64,000 nucleotides of DNA from Chelydra serpentina. Taxonomy: Eukaryota > Chordata > Testudines > Chelydridae. Location of the stretch: NCBI GenBank assembly GCA_037349315.1, contig JBAIAC010000068.1, forward strand, positions 19,187,001-19,251,000, written 5' to 3'. Position numbers and translations under genes: made by a program. The notes beneath the pieces are model-generated. The model saw only the letters and a list, made by a program, of their open reading frames with translations. It ran no database searches and was not told the origin of the DNA. Shown in pieces: positions 44,466 to 57,300 of this stretch. The stretch's first letter is position 1; every line of letters starts with the position of its first letter.

Positions 44466-45084
44466 CAATTTTATAATGTCTTCCATGGATACTCCTGGGG
44501 TAGTGCAGTTTACACACTTCCCCTTGTTCAGGGCTGTGCTTTAATTTCTTTTTAATACAGTCCATTTATTAGTGGTTAAATAATTTCATCTTTTATTTTG
44601 CAGAAACAGCAAATTTGCAGAAACTTATCTCACTTCCGCAGAATTCCCACTGCCTTAATTCACCAGTTTATGTAAACAGAAAACTTTACATAGTGTGAGA
44701 GCCAAGCAGCCAAATGGAATTGATTTGTTGCAAATGTAATGTGTTATGAATACATTCTAGGTCACAAAACTTAGTATCTGCATGGCAGAATCATAGAAAG
44801 GAAAACAATAACGTTACATAAAAGAGAAGTAACATCTCACGTTCAGATTAATCAGAATGAAGAACCATATATAGCTACACAAGAAACTCTGTCATACCAA
44901 AGATACCTCTAACTTCGTTACTTCTTTGCAAAATGACTCACTGGAGAACTATAATAAATTCCATGCTATTCCCCCTCCCCCACCCAAGAAAAATCAAAAT
45001 GTTCATTCTCTGTCTAACACAGTTTAATGTTAGTAACTTTCCTTTGCTTTGTAATTTCTGTGGAGTTTCATGTAACAACATAAT
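44466..45084. other. No gene seen
   Basis: A/T-rich; nothing recognised. Confidence 0.45.
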
Positions 45085-45870
45085 ATCAGAGAGACAAGGT
45101 AGGTGAGGTAAAAATATATTTTATTAGACCAACTTCTGTTGGTGGAAGGAACAATCTTTTGAACTTCACAAAGCTGTTCTTCAGCTCTCGGGAATGTAAC
45201 CAGTGTGTCTGAGCTAAACACAAGTTTGGACAGATTGTTAAGTGAAGTGGGCAATTTAGGATCAGCAGGTAGTAGGTTGTGTTATAAATTGTTGTAATGA
45301 GCCATATCACCAGTGTCTCCTGTTTAATCCAGGTTTACTAGTGTCTAATAAAGTTATGATGTTAAGTTCCCAAGCTGCTCTTTTGAAGGTGTTGGGAAAG
45401 TCAGGGCTTCACACCTAAACGTACTTAAAACCGCCTTCACTAAACAAAGATCCTCCACCAGACAAGTAGATCACATCATGGAATGGGCCACCCAAATACC
45501 ACAGGAGAACTTGCTTCAATACAGAAAAAAACCCGACTGACCTCACACTTCTACTTGTCATCTACCACTCCACACTGGATCCCATATGGAATATCATCAA
45601 ACAACTACAACACATCCGGAAAAGAAATCTTTCCTGAACCCCCTTAATCCTAATCCTAACCCTTAATTGCCCTCTTCATTTAAAATGATCTCTTACAGCA
45701 TGTGTTAATCTCTTATGCTTACAGTCTGTCCCAAATTATATTTAGCTCAGACACTACATTCCCCAGACTTAAAGAAGAGCTCTGTGAAGCTCTTCACTTG
45801 CTTGCCTCTTCCTCCAACCGAAGTTGGTCCAATAAGATATTACCTCCCCTACCTTCTCTCTTATATCGCG
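45085..45870. mobile_element. PLE remnant, second family, with opposed ends
   Basis: Left end, minus orientation: ACCTCACCTACCTTGTCTC and CCAACAGAAGTTGGTCTAAT; right end, plus orientation: AAGAAGAGCTCTGTGAAGCT and CGAAGTTGGTCCAATAAGAT. Between them (about 45400-45620) a plus-strand frame gives MEWATQIPQEN and KKPTDLTLLLVIYHSTLDPI followed by WNIIKQLQHI, like the linker between reverse transcriptase and GIY-YIG in Penelope proteins. Same family as 17371-17655. Heavily decayed. Confidence 0.55.
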
Positions 45871-46489
45871 GCACCACCCAAAACACTACAAACATAGCAT
45901 CATTTCAGTTTACACAATGCTTCAGCAAAGGCTGGCGACTGTAATGATAGATAAATAACCGTAGAACCCTGCTTGGAAATATTAATAAAAGAGCTCCTTC
46001 TAGTGAGGAGACTGTTACTTCTTGTAACAATTTTTTTTTATTAAAGGTGCTACACTGAGAGCCTCTGTGACTGAAAATCTCTATTCACAGAATAGCAGGC
46101 AGTGTAATATTCCCCACACCACAGTGCCAATTTGCCTCATTTCTGACCTGGAGGTATGAAAGGGTTCTTCAGTCTCCTTGGATTCTCTGCCACTGGAGAT
46201 GGATTGTCACCTCCAGCTTGTCCTGGCTGTGTGATGGAGGTCAGAGCCACATTGGCATGGCCATTGTTGCTGCTGCTTGAATGCTATGGGAGAGGAAGCT
46301 GGGCTGGAGCTACATTGGTATGGCAGTTTATGGCCTGGCTCCCCTGGGTTAGGAGTGGTGGCTGACCACGGAGAGCCATCCCTGAAGATTAAATACTATT
46401 AATACTCCCTTATGTGGCCTAATCTTCGTGCCGGCCCTCTTTCTCAATCCAGGCTCCTTGATTGCAGAGCTCCTTGTGTGAGGAAGGTG
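45871..46489. other. No gene seen
   Basis: Nothing recognised. Confidence 0.45.
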
Positions 46490-46497
46490 ACCATAGT

Positions 46498-46751
46498 CAG
46501 TAGCGTAGCTGGGGGGGGGAGCAGGGGGAGCAGGGGGAGCGGCAGCTCCCCCTGTGAGGAGAAGCGGCACCTTAAAAAGCGCTGCCCAAGCCCTGCTGCC
46601 GGAGCTCCGGCGGCGCTTTAAAGGGCCCAGGGGCTCCGCAGAGGCTGGAGCCCCGGGCCTTTAAAGCGCCGCCAGGTGAGTACAGAGGGAGCGGGGAGGC
46701 ACCTTTTTATACCGCTGCTCCCCCTGTGCTCTAAACCTGGCTACACCACTG
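46498..46751. mobile_element. 254-bp hAT MITE, complete
   Basis: Ends CAGTAGCGTAGCTGGG and CCTGGCTACACCACTG are inverted; 8-bp flanks ACCATAGT (46490-46497) and ACCACAGT (46752-46759) differ at one base, as expected of a hAT. Interior G/C-rich with tandem GGAGCAGGG units and an inverted GCTTTAAAGGGCCC / GGGCCTTTAAAGC pair. The right 69 bp are included in the inverted duplication. Confidence 0.8.
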
Positions 46752-47613
46752 ACCACAGTCCCTCACTGCAAGTCCTGTTTATTCAGGTGGCCTCTTTGTG
46801 TGCCCTCTTGCTTTCTGTGTCTCCTACCACTTGTTTTTATCATATGCCTCTTAGCAGCTGAGCATGAAGCTCTGTTTGAGCGAGGTTGTTTGTGTGAAAG
46901 CTAAGAAGGCTTTCCCTTTAGCCAAATTTGTCTGAATGTGCTTCATAGCACATGGGACGGATTGACTCTTCTTTAAGGATGGGATTTTCCAAAGAACCTA
47001 AGTAGCTTAGGAGCATCTGGTTTTCAATGGGAGTTGGGCTCCCTGGTCACTTAGGGACAGATTTTTAAAGATATTTAGGCACCTAAAGATCCAGATAGAT
47101 GCCTAGTGGGATTTTTAAAAGTGCCTATCTGCATTTTAAGGTGTCTAAATATCTTTTAAAATCTGGCCTTTAGATTAAAAAAGGCTGTCTATGCTAGGTC
47201 CTTATATGGCCCCCAATAGTATCTGAGCGCAAAATCACAATTTTTAATCAGAACATGCTTAGGAGGTAGAGAAATACTATTGTCCCCATCTTAGTGATGG
47301 GAAACTATGGCACACAGAATCTCACCCTCTGGTTTTTAACTATCCCATCATTTATTTTACTGTATGGCACTTAATTGCTTCATGACAGATGCCTCTCAAT
47401 AGATGATAAATTAAAATAAATAGAGGGGGGAAAACCATTCAGCAATGTAAGTGACAGAATTATAGCATAACTGAATTATAGCCTAACTGGGCACTAGTTC
47501 TTCTATCTCTGCCTTTGTATTTTGTATTTTTAAAGCCAGGTCTTGTCTGTCTCCCTGGTTTCTTTTCTCCTTTTTTCTCTCCTGTGTTCTACACTGTCTG
47601 TCTTCAGCTTGCA
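46683..47613 (+). repeat. Inverted duplication, right copy
   Basis: Matches the reverse complement of 29442-30370 nearly base for base, starting inside the hAT MITE and ending at CAGCTTGCA (47605-47613). Because this copy has the complete MITE with both target duplications, it is more likely the source and the left copy the product. The distance between copies is about 16.3 kb. Confidence 0.85.
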
Positions 47614-47832
47614 TTAGCTCTTCTTGACCTGACAAATTGCTAAATCATACCAGATCAAACTTCACTGATTTCACACTCCAGCAAGGAACCCGTTAGTGAC
47701 CTTTACTTATCAGCCTTTTCCAGTGAAAGGGGTGTTTTGTTTATGGGATGTGCAACTCTCTAGCCATTGTAATGTCCAAGAGTCAAGGGCAGTAGGTGAA
47801 ATATTGTTTCAGACTGCACCCACTTTCTCTGT

Positions 47833-48118
47833 CAGTGGTTCCCAAACATTTTTCAGCCACGGACCACTTTGGCATAGGACTAAATGTCCCAGGCCCCTTT
47901 CATTTCTGGTGCTACCAGAATGCCCCTGCCAGTAAGGGAACACTGCTACTGGCATGATGGTCACACTGTTTAGAGGATGCCATTTTGAGACCAAAATGGT
48001 ATCCTCCAGGCAGCAAAAGTGCTGGAATGCTGTTCTGGCATATTCCAGCCTTGGTCAAAGGATGGACCTCCGCATAAGCCCTGGCAAACTCCAAGGGGTC
48101 CAGGGTTGGGAACCACTG
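47833..48118. mobile_element. 286-bp hAT (Charlie-like) MITE
   Basis: CAGTGGTTCCCAAAC and GTTGGGAACCACTG are inverted ends of the hAT-Charlie type. The flanks TTCTCTGT and TTCTACAT are a poor 8-bp match, consistent with age. Interior has GAGGATGCCATTTTGAGACC and AAATGGTATCCTCC inverted. Confidence 0.7.
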
Positions 48119-48304
48119 TTCTACATCAATTTAACAGAGCAATATGGGTAGATTGTACGTCTAAATGAGCAGAGAGAGCTTGAGATCACAAGGATCCTGC
48201 TTCCCTCCTTGAACAGTGACCAAGTATAATCCCAGTTCTTGTGCTCCTGACATGCAAAGACCTGTGTGTGGCGTCTAGCGCAGACAGCAATGCTAAACAC
48301 CCCG

Positions 48305-49040
48305 GTGAGGTGGGGTAGGGTGAAATTATAGTCTGTAGGTAATGTATAGATATGGGTTGAAGCAGTAATGCAAAATCCTGCAGACCTCAGGTCTGTAACA
48401 CAATGATCTTAGCTAAACAAGGCATAAGCCCTAAAAGCCTTAGCATACATAGCTAACCAGGAGTAACCCTAGATTATAAAATATATCACAAGATGGAATG
48501 CTGTACTGACTAAACTGCTGACAGGTGACCACAAGATGCTAGCTTGCACCAGCTCGAGATATTTTAAGTTAGGAACATTAGCAGAAGTCTGACCACAAGA
48601 GTGCCATGATAACTAATTGATGTATTTGCTAATAAGCTTGAAGTAAATGGACTAATAACCTCAGAAGAAAGGGCACCCTAACATTAGTAGGGCGAGGAAA
48701 TAAAAAGAAGGAAAAGGAGATGAAAATCCCTACTCAATATGCATTAGGGCTAGTGGCATCAGTGTAACACATTATAAAAGTTGTATCCCAGCCAGTGTGC
48801 TGTGGGAGATTGTAACTCTTGGGAGATGACAAGATGATGATCACTGATGGTGAGTCTGATGAGGATGATGACTAACACTTGGGGTCCTTTTGCAAGGGAT
48901 GGTGTATATGGATGCTCAGATGCACACTTTGTATTATCTCTATCTACTTCACTGCGTTGGAGAGTTATATTAATAAAACTATTGCAAATACAGAAGGCTT
49001 TTCCTCAGGGAGAGTGTTGCAACCATGCACCGTCAGGTTT
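48305..49040 (+). mobile_element. Possible solo LTR
   Basis: A TATA-like TATAAAAG at 48773-48780 is followed after about 200 nt by AATAAA at 48972-48977 and a T/G-rich stretch, the U3-R-U5 order of an LTR in plus orientation. TG can be placed near 48309, but CA end and target duplication are not convincing. No internal coding region. Confidence 0.35.
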
Positions 49041-49084
49041 CCCAAGTGAACAATAATTCTAATAATATTGGGTCTGATCTTGGG

Positions 49085-49290
49085 ATGAGGTGTTACGAAC
49101 AGAGAACCGGCCTCTGCGACAGAAGGGAGTCATTGATTTCAATGGTGCCAGGATTTCACCCCTGAGATCTGGTTTTGGATTTGCCACAGACTTGCTGTGG
49201 GCAAGTACTTCACCTCTCTCTGCCTCATGTGGCCTGTGTTTAAAATGGTGGTAGTAAAACGTATCCTTCTTTAGGGCTTGAGTCTGCAAA
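49085..49290 (+). mobile_element. MIR-like SINE fragment
   Basis: TTGCTGTGGGCAAGTACTTC, ACCTCTCTCTGCCTCATG and AAAATGGTGGTAGTAAAACG follow the MIR body in plus orientation, diverged. Confidence 0.4.
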
Positions 49291-52200
49291 GTGCTGAAAT
49301 TCCTCAACTTGCATTGACCCAGAGGCGATCTGGGGAATTACAACCTTACATGTGTACCTGATAAATTGGTTGAAATGGAAATTTTAAAATAGCATAATAA
49401 AGCACCTGGAAGATCATTAAACAATATAGTCTAACCAGTACAGTTCATGAGATGTTCATGGAAGGACAGAAAACCCCAATCTGCCTATTGTGGGGTTTCT
49501 CGCACATTCGTCTGAAGCATCTAGTGCCGACCACTGACAGAGACAAGATACTGTACAAGAAAGACCTCAGGTCTGATCTAATCTGGCGATTCCCAGGTAC
49601 CTCACAGAAATGCTCAGCAACCTGACAGATCAGGCCTAGTAGAACACTTTGAGATCTTGGGATGAAAAGTGATATTTAAATAATACTTTTGAATTCACGG
49701 GGGAAATGGCAGCATGATTTTGAAAAGGAATGAAACTATCTATTTTTGTTTGATGGATTTTGCAAGAATGTTGTCACAAAAGTTTTGCAAAGTGAAATCC
49801 AAAAGTTTCACCTGGCTTTAATTTCTGTTTTTTAAATGTGTTTCCTGATCTTGCTGGTTGGAAATACATTGACACTCCTTAGAACTTGCTAATTGGGTTA
49901 ATACGCACATATTGACACCTGATACACCCTTATTTGAATGTTGCTCTATTTTTTAGTGTTATTTAGCATCTTAGTCTTGTAATTTTTGTGTGATGCTTTG
50001 TAACAATTTCTATTAATGTACCAAACAAGGAGAGGAAAGGAAAAGCAACTGCTTGACCAAGTTGTTAGAAATGGGTCATTAATCTGACTTGTTTTTTAAT
50101 CTAATTAAATATTTTGGGGGTAATGCTAGTAGGAGTCTCATGGTTCATTCTTCATGCATCATCCAGAAAATATACTTCATATTATCTACAGAAAATTGCA
50201 AACCAGTTTAAAGATGGAGAAATGCAAAATATTCCAAGATGTGACAAAATTAGTCAGAAATATGACATCAAGGAAGATTTTGTCCCACTGATTTGAATGT
50301 TTTCATTTCTTTACTTTGATTGTTTTTGAAAATATCTTATGCCTTACCAAAACACATGCATTTCCAGGAGAAGGCATTAGCAAGACAATGTTTGCTAATT
50401 ATCCCCACACTTTCCCCATAGATATCTCCAATCTAAGAACAGGGAAAACTAGTACATTCAGACACCGTTATGTGGCAACAAATGCCAACTTCAATAAATT
50501 CTATTACTATAATAATATATTACACTTAGACTGAATATTTATTCTAAAGATCACACATTTATTTTCAGAGGCACTCAGCTACACTACCATGGAAATGGGC
50601 ATGGTATAAAAGCACAGACAAAGATAAATAGTAGGTAAATATGATTGCCTGAATTTTATGGATTGGGAAATTGAGGCATAGAGAGATTATTTTTGCCAAT
50701 CATAAAGTGACACCAATCCCATTTATTTTGTTTATTTCCATAAGTGCAGATTTATTTAGAGTGTTTAGATGTGCAGATGACACTCGGGTATTGCAAATTA
50801 GCCCTGGCTGGTCTTATGATGTGTAGCCCCTTTTCACATAGCACCTATTGACTGTAAAATAAATGTATTTGAGCAGTTATAGAATTAAGATACAGAACTG
50901 TAAATTATGTCATTCAGCTCATTCCAAAGTCATTTTCATAACCACTCTATCCATTCTAGAGTCAGTTCGCTACTTTTTCATCATGCCACCAGCCAACCTA
51001 AGGTCATTATACCACCATCACATGATTGAGCTTTCATTTTGCCATGCAAAGCAAAGATGCTGGATTATTTTTCTTCATTGGAAGTTAGTGTACTGGAAAA
51101 TATTATGATGATGTACACAGCACTGATATGTGCAAGTCCCAGTTGTATGCAATATAAAAATGTTACATAACATGCCTGAGCTACACAAATCCTGATTGTG
51201 AGCAATTTTCTCTGGAAAATTGGGCTTGCGTTCAAGAAGACTTGATTGTATTTCATATTATCAGGAATGATTTTTCCTTCTGAAATAGCTGAAAATAATT
51301 AGTCTTATTTGACTGTAAGCATAGTTTAGCTGAAAAGAAAAAGAATATAAGTTACTGGGCCTTTAGTTAAGAATGGAAAAAAGTGGCACCGTCGTCTCCA
51401 TGTGTGATGCTGTCCACTGCCACAATCTTCTGGGAGAGCTGCATTTCTTCCTTCCCCCATCCTCAAGTACAGCTTCCAGCTCTCAGCCAGACAGTCTGGC
51501 TTTTGCAGGTGCTATGACTGTGAAAGGATGGGGGAAAACAGTTGCATGTTCATATTCCCGACACGTCATCATAGCTTTTTATAGTGTGTATATGTGACTT
51601 TGCCTCTCTGAGACTCTTCCCATTTTGGGGAGAACCTCAGAGGTGGTAAGTGGTCTGTGAGTATGGAGGCTGCTGGGTATATTTCAGTCTACTGGGAGTG
51701 GGGAGGATGGATCTATGTTCCAGATTTCTTTGTGAATTTTTGTTTGTGTGCTCGAGGTGCTACAATGGGATTGGGGTCGGGGATTGTGCGGGGAATGGGG
51801 AGAGAGCCTGGATAATAATCCCCTCTGTATCTGCAGTCTCTATGGTGTTATGCCAAGCTGGGTCATGAGGAGGCAGAGAATGGTCTTATTCAAAAAGGCA
51901 AAGGGGGGACCATCGAGAGACGCTGTGCAGCTATTCACCAGGACGGTCCCTGCAGAAGCACTGCATGAGTGGATGGGGATTGCAGGCTATTCCAAGGGAC
52001 ACGAGCATACTGCTATTTCCTGTAATGTACAAACCAAATCAAGCTATTTCTCAGTCTGAAGTTCTGCTGTGTCTCCCCTTCAGACACGGAGAAAGTGCAG
52101 AGAAAACTGGATGGAGCCCTGTAATGACTGTCAGCGAACATGCATGTTTCTGGGCATTGGTATCTCAGTGGGGAGCAGTATTGGTTGTGCCTTGACCTGG

Positions 52201-53105
52201 CATGCAATGGGCACTAATGCTGCTTGTAAACGACGAAAATGACCCACATTCCGTTTCCTGTAAGCTCTATCTTAATAAACTGTTAAATGTTGCACAAATT
52301 AATGCTTTTGTTATTTGAATCCCCTTTGGGGTTGGGGGGCAGAGAGGGGATGTGTTATAGACCGTGACTGCACCATGCTGGTGAGCACCATTTTGAAACA
52401 GCAAAAGGATGGGCGGGGGGGAGAGAGGGAAGCCCCCTAAGTCACCTCCACCAACAATTATAATATATTGTAAACAAAGGTACTGACAGGACAAAGTTCC
52501 CTCCAGGGGATCAGACTTTTCAGTCCCAGCCTGGATTTCTGGCTGGGGCTCAGGCTCAGCTGATGCAGGACAGGGCTGGTGCTAGCTTTCCAGCTGGCTC
52601 TCATCAGAGTCCTGAGTACCCAAAAGATCCTGACTCCATGGGGACAGCTCCTCTCGGGCATCCTCTTGCTCATGTCCTCATGGGTCAAGCCAGAAATCCT
52701 CGGCGGGGAGAGGTAAGAGAGTGTCAAGGAAGATAGGTATTGTGAGCAGATATCTGGAAAACTGCCTCGCTATGAAGAACAACATATTCTAGAACCATCA
52801 CAGTTTTGGCCTTGTTGTGGAAGGGAGCAGTTATCTTCACAGCTCAGAGTGGACTAAGTGTAAGCCCTGTGGGTCCAGCTCACACTTGCTTTGTATCTGG
52901 CCCTGTATCTTATACCCACTTTATACTCAAAATAGGGGTTAAGTGGAGCTCTAGTGATGCATGTCTTGGCCTGGCCCTTCGCACAGAAGTGAATTTCACA
53001 TTATGTGGGGAACCAGATCCCCCTGGAGGGGGGTCTGCTACTGTGGCTTCTAGCTAGGCTCCAGTATTTGGCAATTTGGGACTAAATATTTTATATAAAA
53101 TAAAA
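49291..53105. other. No gene seen in 3.8 kb; one transcript-like end
   Basis: A MIR-like scrap lies at about 50660-50715 (minus). About 51640-52310 has higher G+C, overlapping open frames up to 103 codons (51748-52059) and ends with AATAAA near 52274, which could be the 3' end of an unrecognised retro-element or retrocopy; I recognise no domain. The rest shows nothing. Confidence 0.35.
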
Positions 53106-53293
53106 GGCCTGATTCTTCTGTCCACTAAGGCCCCTTCACATTGCTCTGGGAGTGTACAGGGGCCTTAACATGGGAGCATATGTAATTTGGGCCTTTATTA
53201 GGCATAATTGACCTGAACCCCATTTACACTTTAATGCCCACTTACACTGCCAGAGAGTATAAAGTGGCCCTAATAGAAATGAGAATCCGGCCC
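53106..53293. repeat. Old palindromic element
   Basis: GGCCTGATTCTTCTGTCCAC, CTAAGGCCCCTTCACATTGC and CTCTGGGAGTGTA pair with TACACTGCCAGAGAGTATAA, AGTGGCCCTAATAG and GAGAATCCGGCC. Diverged, MITE-like. Confidence 0.5.
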
Positions 53294-54494
53294 AAGATAC
53301 TTTAACCTAATAGCTTTAACACTTCTAGGGAAGACAGAACCACTTTGTGATATGTGATGCTATCTAAGCACTTTCAGATATATATTCCAGTTCTAGCTGG
53401 AACAGTGACTCTATTGTTTCTTACAGTATGGAAGCCCATTTATCAATCTGTCTCAAATGAAAGTGCTAACAAGACAATAAATGGCAGTGGAGAATGAAGA
53501 ACACATCTCTTTAACGAACCTAATAATAGTTTGCAAAGGCACAAACCTCCTAACCCCAGCCTCCTGGACAATGCACTTTACATAAGCCATGCAACTGATC
53601 CCCAGAATGATCAGTAGGAAGAAGAGGAGCTCTTTGAATAGGTAACCATTGCAATGCCAAGCTCAGTGGCCACATACATTGTGGCATAAATAGAAAACCT
53701 CTCATGTTGACCTGGAATACACTTCATCATCTAGACCTATTGCACTCATCAAGATGAAAGATGCAGAAGATTAACTGATTTTTGTTGTTGTTCCAGAAAG
53801 TAATATGTAGCAGGTTTACAAGTGTTCACAAGAGCTATTTTTTCTCCATCTGAGGGCAGCAGGGTTCTCCATCAACTGCATATGACCCCAGTTTGAGACT
53901 AACCCCAATGAAAATAACTCTTTGTACTTCTGTAGCACCTTCCCTCTGAGGATCTCAAAGTGCTGCAGAGACACTAATTTAGCCTCACCTCATAATTGCT
54001 GAGGGGAGGATTAAAACTGTATCCCTGTGAGGATAGGAGGTTTTACTTTGGGCAAAGACAATAGCTGGTGTAAAAAAGGGCACCAGGATTTCTACTGAAT
54101 AACAGAGTACAAAACAGAATGGATTAAATATCCCTCACGCCTTAAACAATCACAGGATACCTCATCCTCAGAGAGTAGGGAAATTAGCACCTTTCATTTC
54201 ATTAGCTGGAGTGCTGTCCTTTGTTTTCTCTCTTATAAGCAACTGGGATGCAACAGATATTATTGGATGAGAGAATCATATAGTTGAGTTCTATCTTTTA
54301 TAATGGCCTTTCCTATCATGCTCTCTTCCAGCTCCATTAATCTGAAGAAACAAACAGTTGCATCCCTAAAATGACTATTTTGGAGCACTGCATGTTTTCT
54401 CTCTGCCAGCTAGTAAATAGTGTAGCTCCTGTTATGCTTTCCCTCAGCCTTTTGCTTTCTCTCATTGCTAAGGGGGGTTTGACATATTCTCACA
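53294..54494. other. No gene seen; possible old SINE scrap
   Basis: About 53925-53990 (TTCTGTAGCACCTTCCCTCT, GAGGATCTCAAAGTGCT) resembles a conserved amniote SINE 3' region. Nothing else recognised. Confidence 0.4.
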
Positions 54495-54845
54495 TTCCTA
54501 TTTTGTACATGGGGAAACTGAGGCAGGGAACGATTAAGTGACAAATTCACAAAGGAAACCTGTGGCAGAACTGAGGACGGAACCCATGTGCTCTGCCTGC
54601 CAGTGAGGTGCTCTAGATAGTGGAACTGGGCCTGCATGGAGTGGAGAAGCACATTCCGCATCCTGTACAATGATGTAGACTTTGCTTCTTTTGCATGTCA
54701 CCTCAATGTGCCATGTCTCTGGGAGCTAGGACCAGTGAACCGCTTCCAACCCCAGGCTGTGGCTTAAAGTCAGAATTTAGTCCTTAGTTTGTAAAGTGCT
54801 TTGGGTTCTTTTGGGATGACAGGTGCTATATAAATCCAAGATATT
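54495..54845 (-). mobile_element. MIR-like SINE fragments
   Basis: ATGGGGAAACTGAGGCAGGG, AACCTGTGGCAGAACTGAGG and ACCCATGTGCTCTGCCTGCC (54510-54625) match the MIR body in minus orientation. A separate AAAGTGCTTTGGGTTC/GGTGCTATATAAAT piece at about 54785-54835 resembles a CORE-SINE 3' end in plus orientation. Confidence 0.5.
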
Positions 54846-55544
54846 ATATATTATAGGGCTAAAATAGGGATATTTAAACAAAATGTATTGTCCACAAGAC
54901 ACCTGCTGAATTGTTTCCTTTGTTTTCCCATTAGGAATGTAAACCTTAAGTAATGTCTTAATTTATTTGAGGCTAATGGATGTTGTAATATTTCTAATGT
55001 TTTTATAAAATTCTCTTTTAAACAACAATAATAATTTAGCTACTTAAAGGTCTGAACCAAAAGTCCATTGAATTCAATGGAAAGACACCCCCCCACACAC
55101 ACACACTTTGACTTCAGCAGGCTTTGGATCAGACCCAAAGAGCCACAATTGCCCAAGCTTGGACTTCAGTCTGTCGCTAACAGAAGAGTTACAGAATAAT
55201 ATGATTCTCCCAGCCAAGAACATCTGGCGCTTCCCAGTTCACGACATCAATCAAAGAGAATTTTGACATTGGGAGAGACCTTCAGTGGCATTCTTGTGGC
55301 CTTTAAAGCCAGATATTACCCCAAAGATTGCACCAGTCATAAAACCTGAAGAGTAATGTTGCAGCATCAGCTACTTGGCTGAAAACATTGCTACGGTGTA
55401 CTTTGGTCCCTAGTAACGCTCAGGAATAACAAACAGGTGATTGCATGCTGATGTGCTGTGCTGTGGGACAGCTGCTGCACAGAGACCAGAGCTGCTATTT
55501 AAATGTCTGTTGCAGTGCAGAGCACTGTGAAAGAGCCCATCTAA
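54846..55544. other. No gene seen; short palindrome and CA tract
   Basis: About 55050-55140 pairs GGTCTGAACCAAAAG with GGCTTTGGATCAGACC around a CCCCACACACACACAC tract. Nothing else recognised. Confidence 0.45.
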
Positions 55545-55659
55545 GCCCAGGTCTACACTACCGGGGGGGATCGACCTAAGATACACAACTTCAGCTACGG
55601 GAATAATGTAGCTGAAGTCAACGTATCTTAGGTCGACTTACCTCGGCGTCCTCACGGAT
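55545..55659. mobile_element. Truncated Harbinger MITE
   Basis: Starts after TAA with GCCCAGGTCTACACTACC and carries the ACAACTTCAGCTACGG / TGTAGCTGAAGTCAAC internal hairpin; the right end is missing after CTCGGCGTCCTCACGG. Third member of the family at 1346-1641. Confidence 0.65.
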
Positions 55660-57139
55660 TTGGCCAAATATGACCTGGCTGGTTCCTTGGTTTGTCTTGC
55701 GTCATGTCATTAATTATGTATTAATTAATTATCATTTTTTGTAAGTAATTATGCTACTATAATGCTACTTGGAATATCCAGGCAGTCCTGTTGAAAACCA
55801 AGCTAACTCTCCCTCTGTGTGGCTGTATAGAGATAGACAGAGAGAATACGATTCTCTCTCTAGATAGATAGATATCGTTATTGTTGCTGCATTTAACCCC
55901 TCTTGTCCATGGATAATGGCACTGTTCAATAATCTGTGACTATTTTGTGCAGAATGCAGGTCATTGTACTGTACAATAGATGGTAACCCAAATGTTGTGT
56001 AGCCTTTGGAGTGTAAAATATTCCTTACAGTCAGTGTTGCAGCACCTTTCCCCATTTCTGCCTGCCCATTTGGTTCCAATTTTTCATTCTCTCTCCTACA
56101 GAGCAAATGGTGACCCAGAAGGCCTCTGGTATTTTCAGAAGAAATGGAAATCTATCGTCCATTGTTTTCAGCCTTCAGATTCACTAGAGGAAATCTACCC
56201 ACTTATCTGCCTTTTCTTCACTAATGGAGAAAGCACTGCTCCTTGTTCTGCACAGGAGGAGAGGGATAACAGTGAGAGGCAAAAGGAACAATTTGGTAGA
56301 GAAGCTCTAGTACATGAATTATTGAATGAAACTATTTCAATAAAAATACTATTTGTAGAAAAGTATTTCTTATAATGTTTAGCTCTTATTTTTAAACTGG
56401 TTCTGCTGCTCTCTGCTTCTGCTGTGACATAGGGGGTGTAATATTTCATCCCCATTTCACTAATGGGTAAACTGAGGTATATAGGGCAAACTCTTAAAGG
56501 ACCCTCAGCCAAGACTTTGGGCCAGATTCTCTGATCCACCGAGTTAACTTTGCACTGTGTGGGGAATTGCTTTCGTTTCACTAAGTGCTTCTTAGGGAAC
56601 CTAAAGCAGCTGGAAATCCGCCCCCCTGGAGACTTCATCCCATGTAGGGGCAATCTAAGCTAACACAAAGCTGGTGGAAATGGCTGTGCTGGCCTCCTGC
56701 ACCGGAATCACCATTCCCAGTGGAAGTGTAGGAAAGAGTGTATGGGGGAGTGGCACTAGATGGCAGGAGATATGATAGAGCAATGCTCAGCTATTCTCCA
56801 CTTGAGACAATGCAATGTCAATGGCATGAGTTACAGATGCTCCCCTGAGGCTTTAACTTGTGTTGAGACTGGGAACCTGAGAATTTGGGAGTAGCAACCA
56901 GCTCCCTGATAGTCCCTCACTGAACTGCCCCAAAGCAGAGGTCAGGTCAGGTGGAGAATCAGGCTCTTTATTTTCCTATGTATACACACCGCTTTAATGG
57001 CTTGGATTGTGGGGGAAGTCAGGTATGCTACCATTTGTGCTGGCAGTTGATTGTGATGCAAAAGTAGAAGTTTGGGTATTTAAAAAAATAATCATTTCTC
57101 TCTTTGGCTTGTCTGGCAAAGGTGTGGCTAATAGTGCTC
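55660..57139. other. No gene seen; GATA tract
   Basis: A short TAGATAGATAGATA run lies at 55860-55874. Open frames of 113-152 codons on both strands around 55.8-56.7 kb overlap each other and show no domain. A MIR-like scrap (CATTTCACTAATGGGTAAAC, TGAGGTATATAGGG) lies at about 56450-56500. Confidence 0.4.
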
Positions 57140-57300
57140 TGAGTGTTGGACTGAGCTCTACATCCAGATCTAATATTGGCTCTGTCACGGATTCCCTTTG
57201 TAGCCCTGACCAAACCAGTTCACCGCTCTGGTTTACTTTCCCTATCTGGAACATCGACTTGTCAATACTATTTACCTGTCTCAGAAGAGTGTTGGAAGAA
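57140..57300 (+). mobile_element. MIR-like SINE fragment
   Basis: GGACTGAGCTCTACATCCAG, TCTGTCACGGATTCCCTTTG and CTGGTTTACTTTCCCTATCT keep the MIR order in plus orientation. Confidence 0.5.

Noticed and set aside
45615..45665. Telomere-like CCTAATCCTAACCCTTAA run inside a PLE remnant
   Set aside because: Only two to three imperfect units; no array, so no support for an interstitial telomere or telomeric PLE insertion.
51748..52195. Possible retrocopy with AATAAA downstream
   Set aside because: Frames of 76-103 codons overlap in different phases and match nothing I recognise; kept only as a note in the annotation.
55765..56653. Opposing frames of 113, 131 and 152 codons
   Set aside because: They overlap on opposite strands and include a MIR-like piece; no recognised domain.
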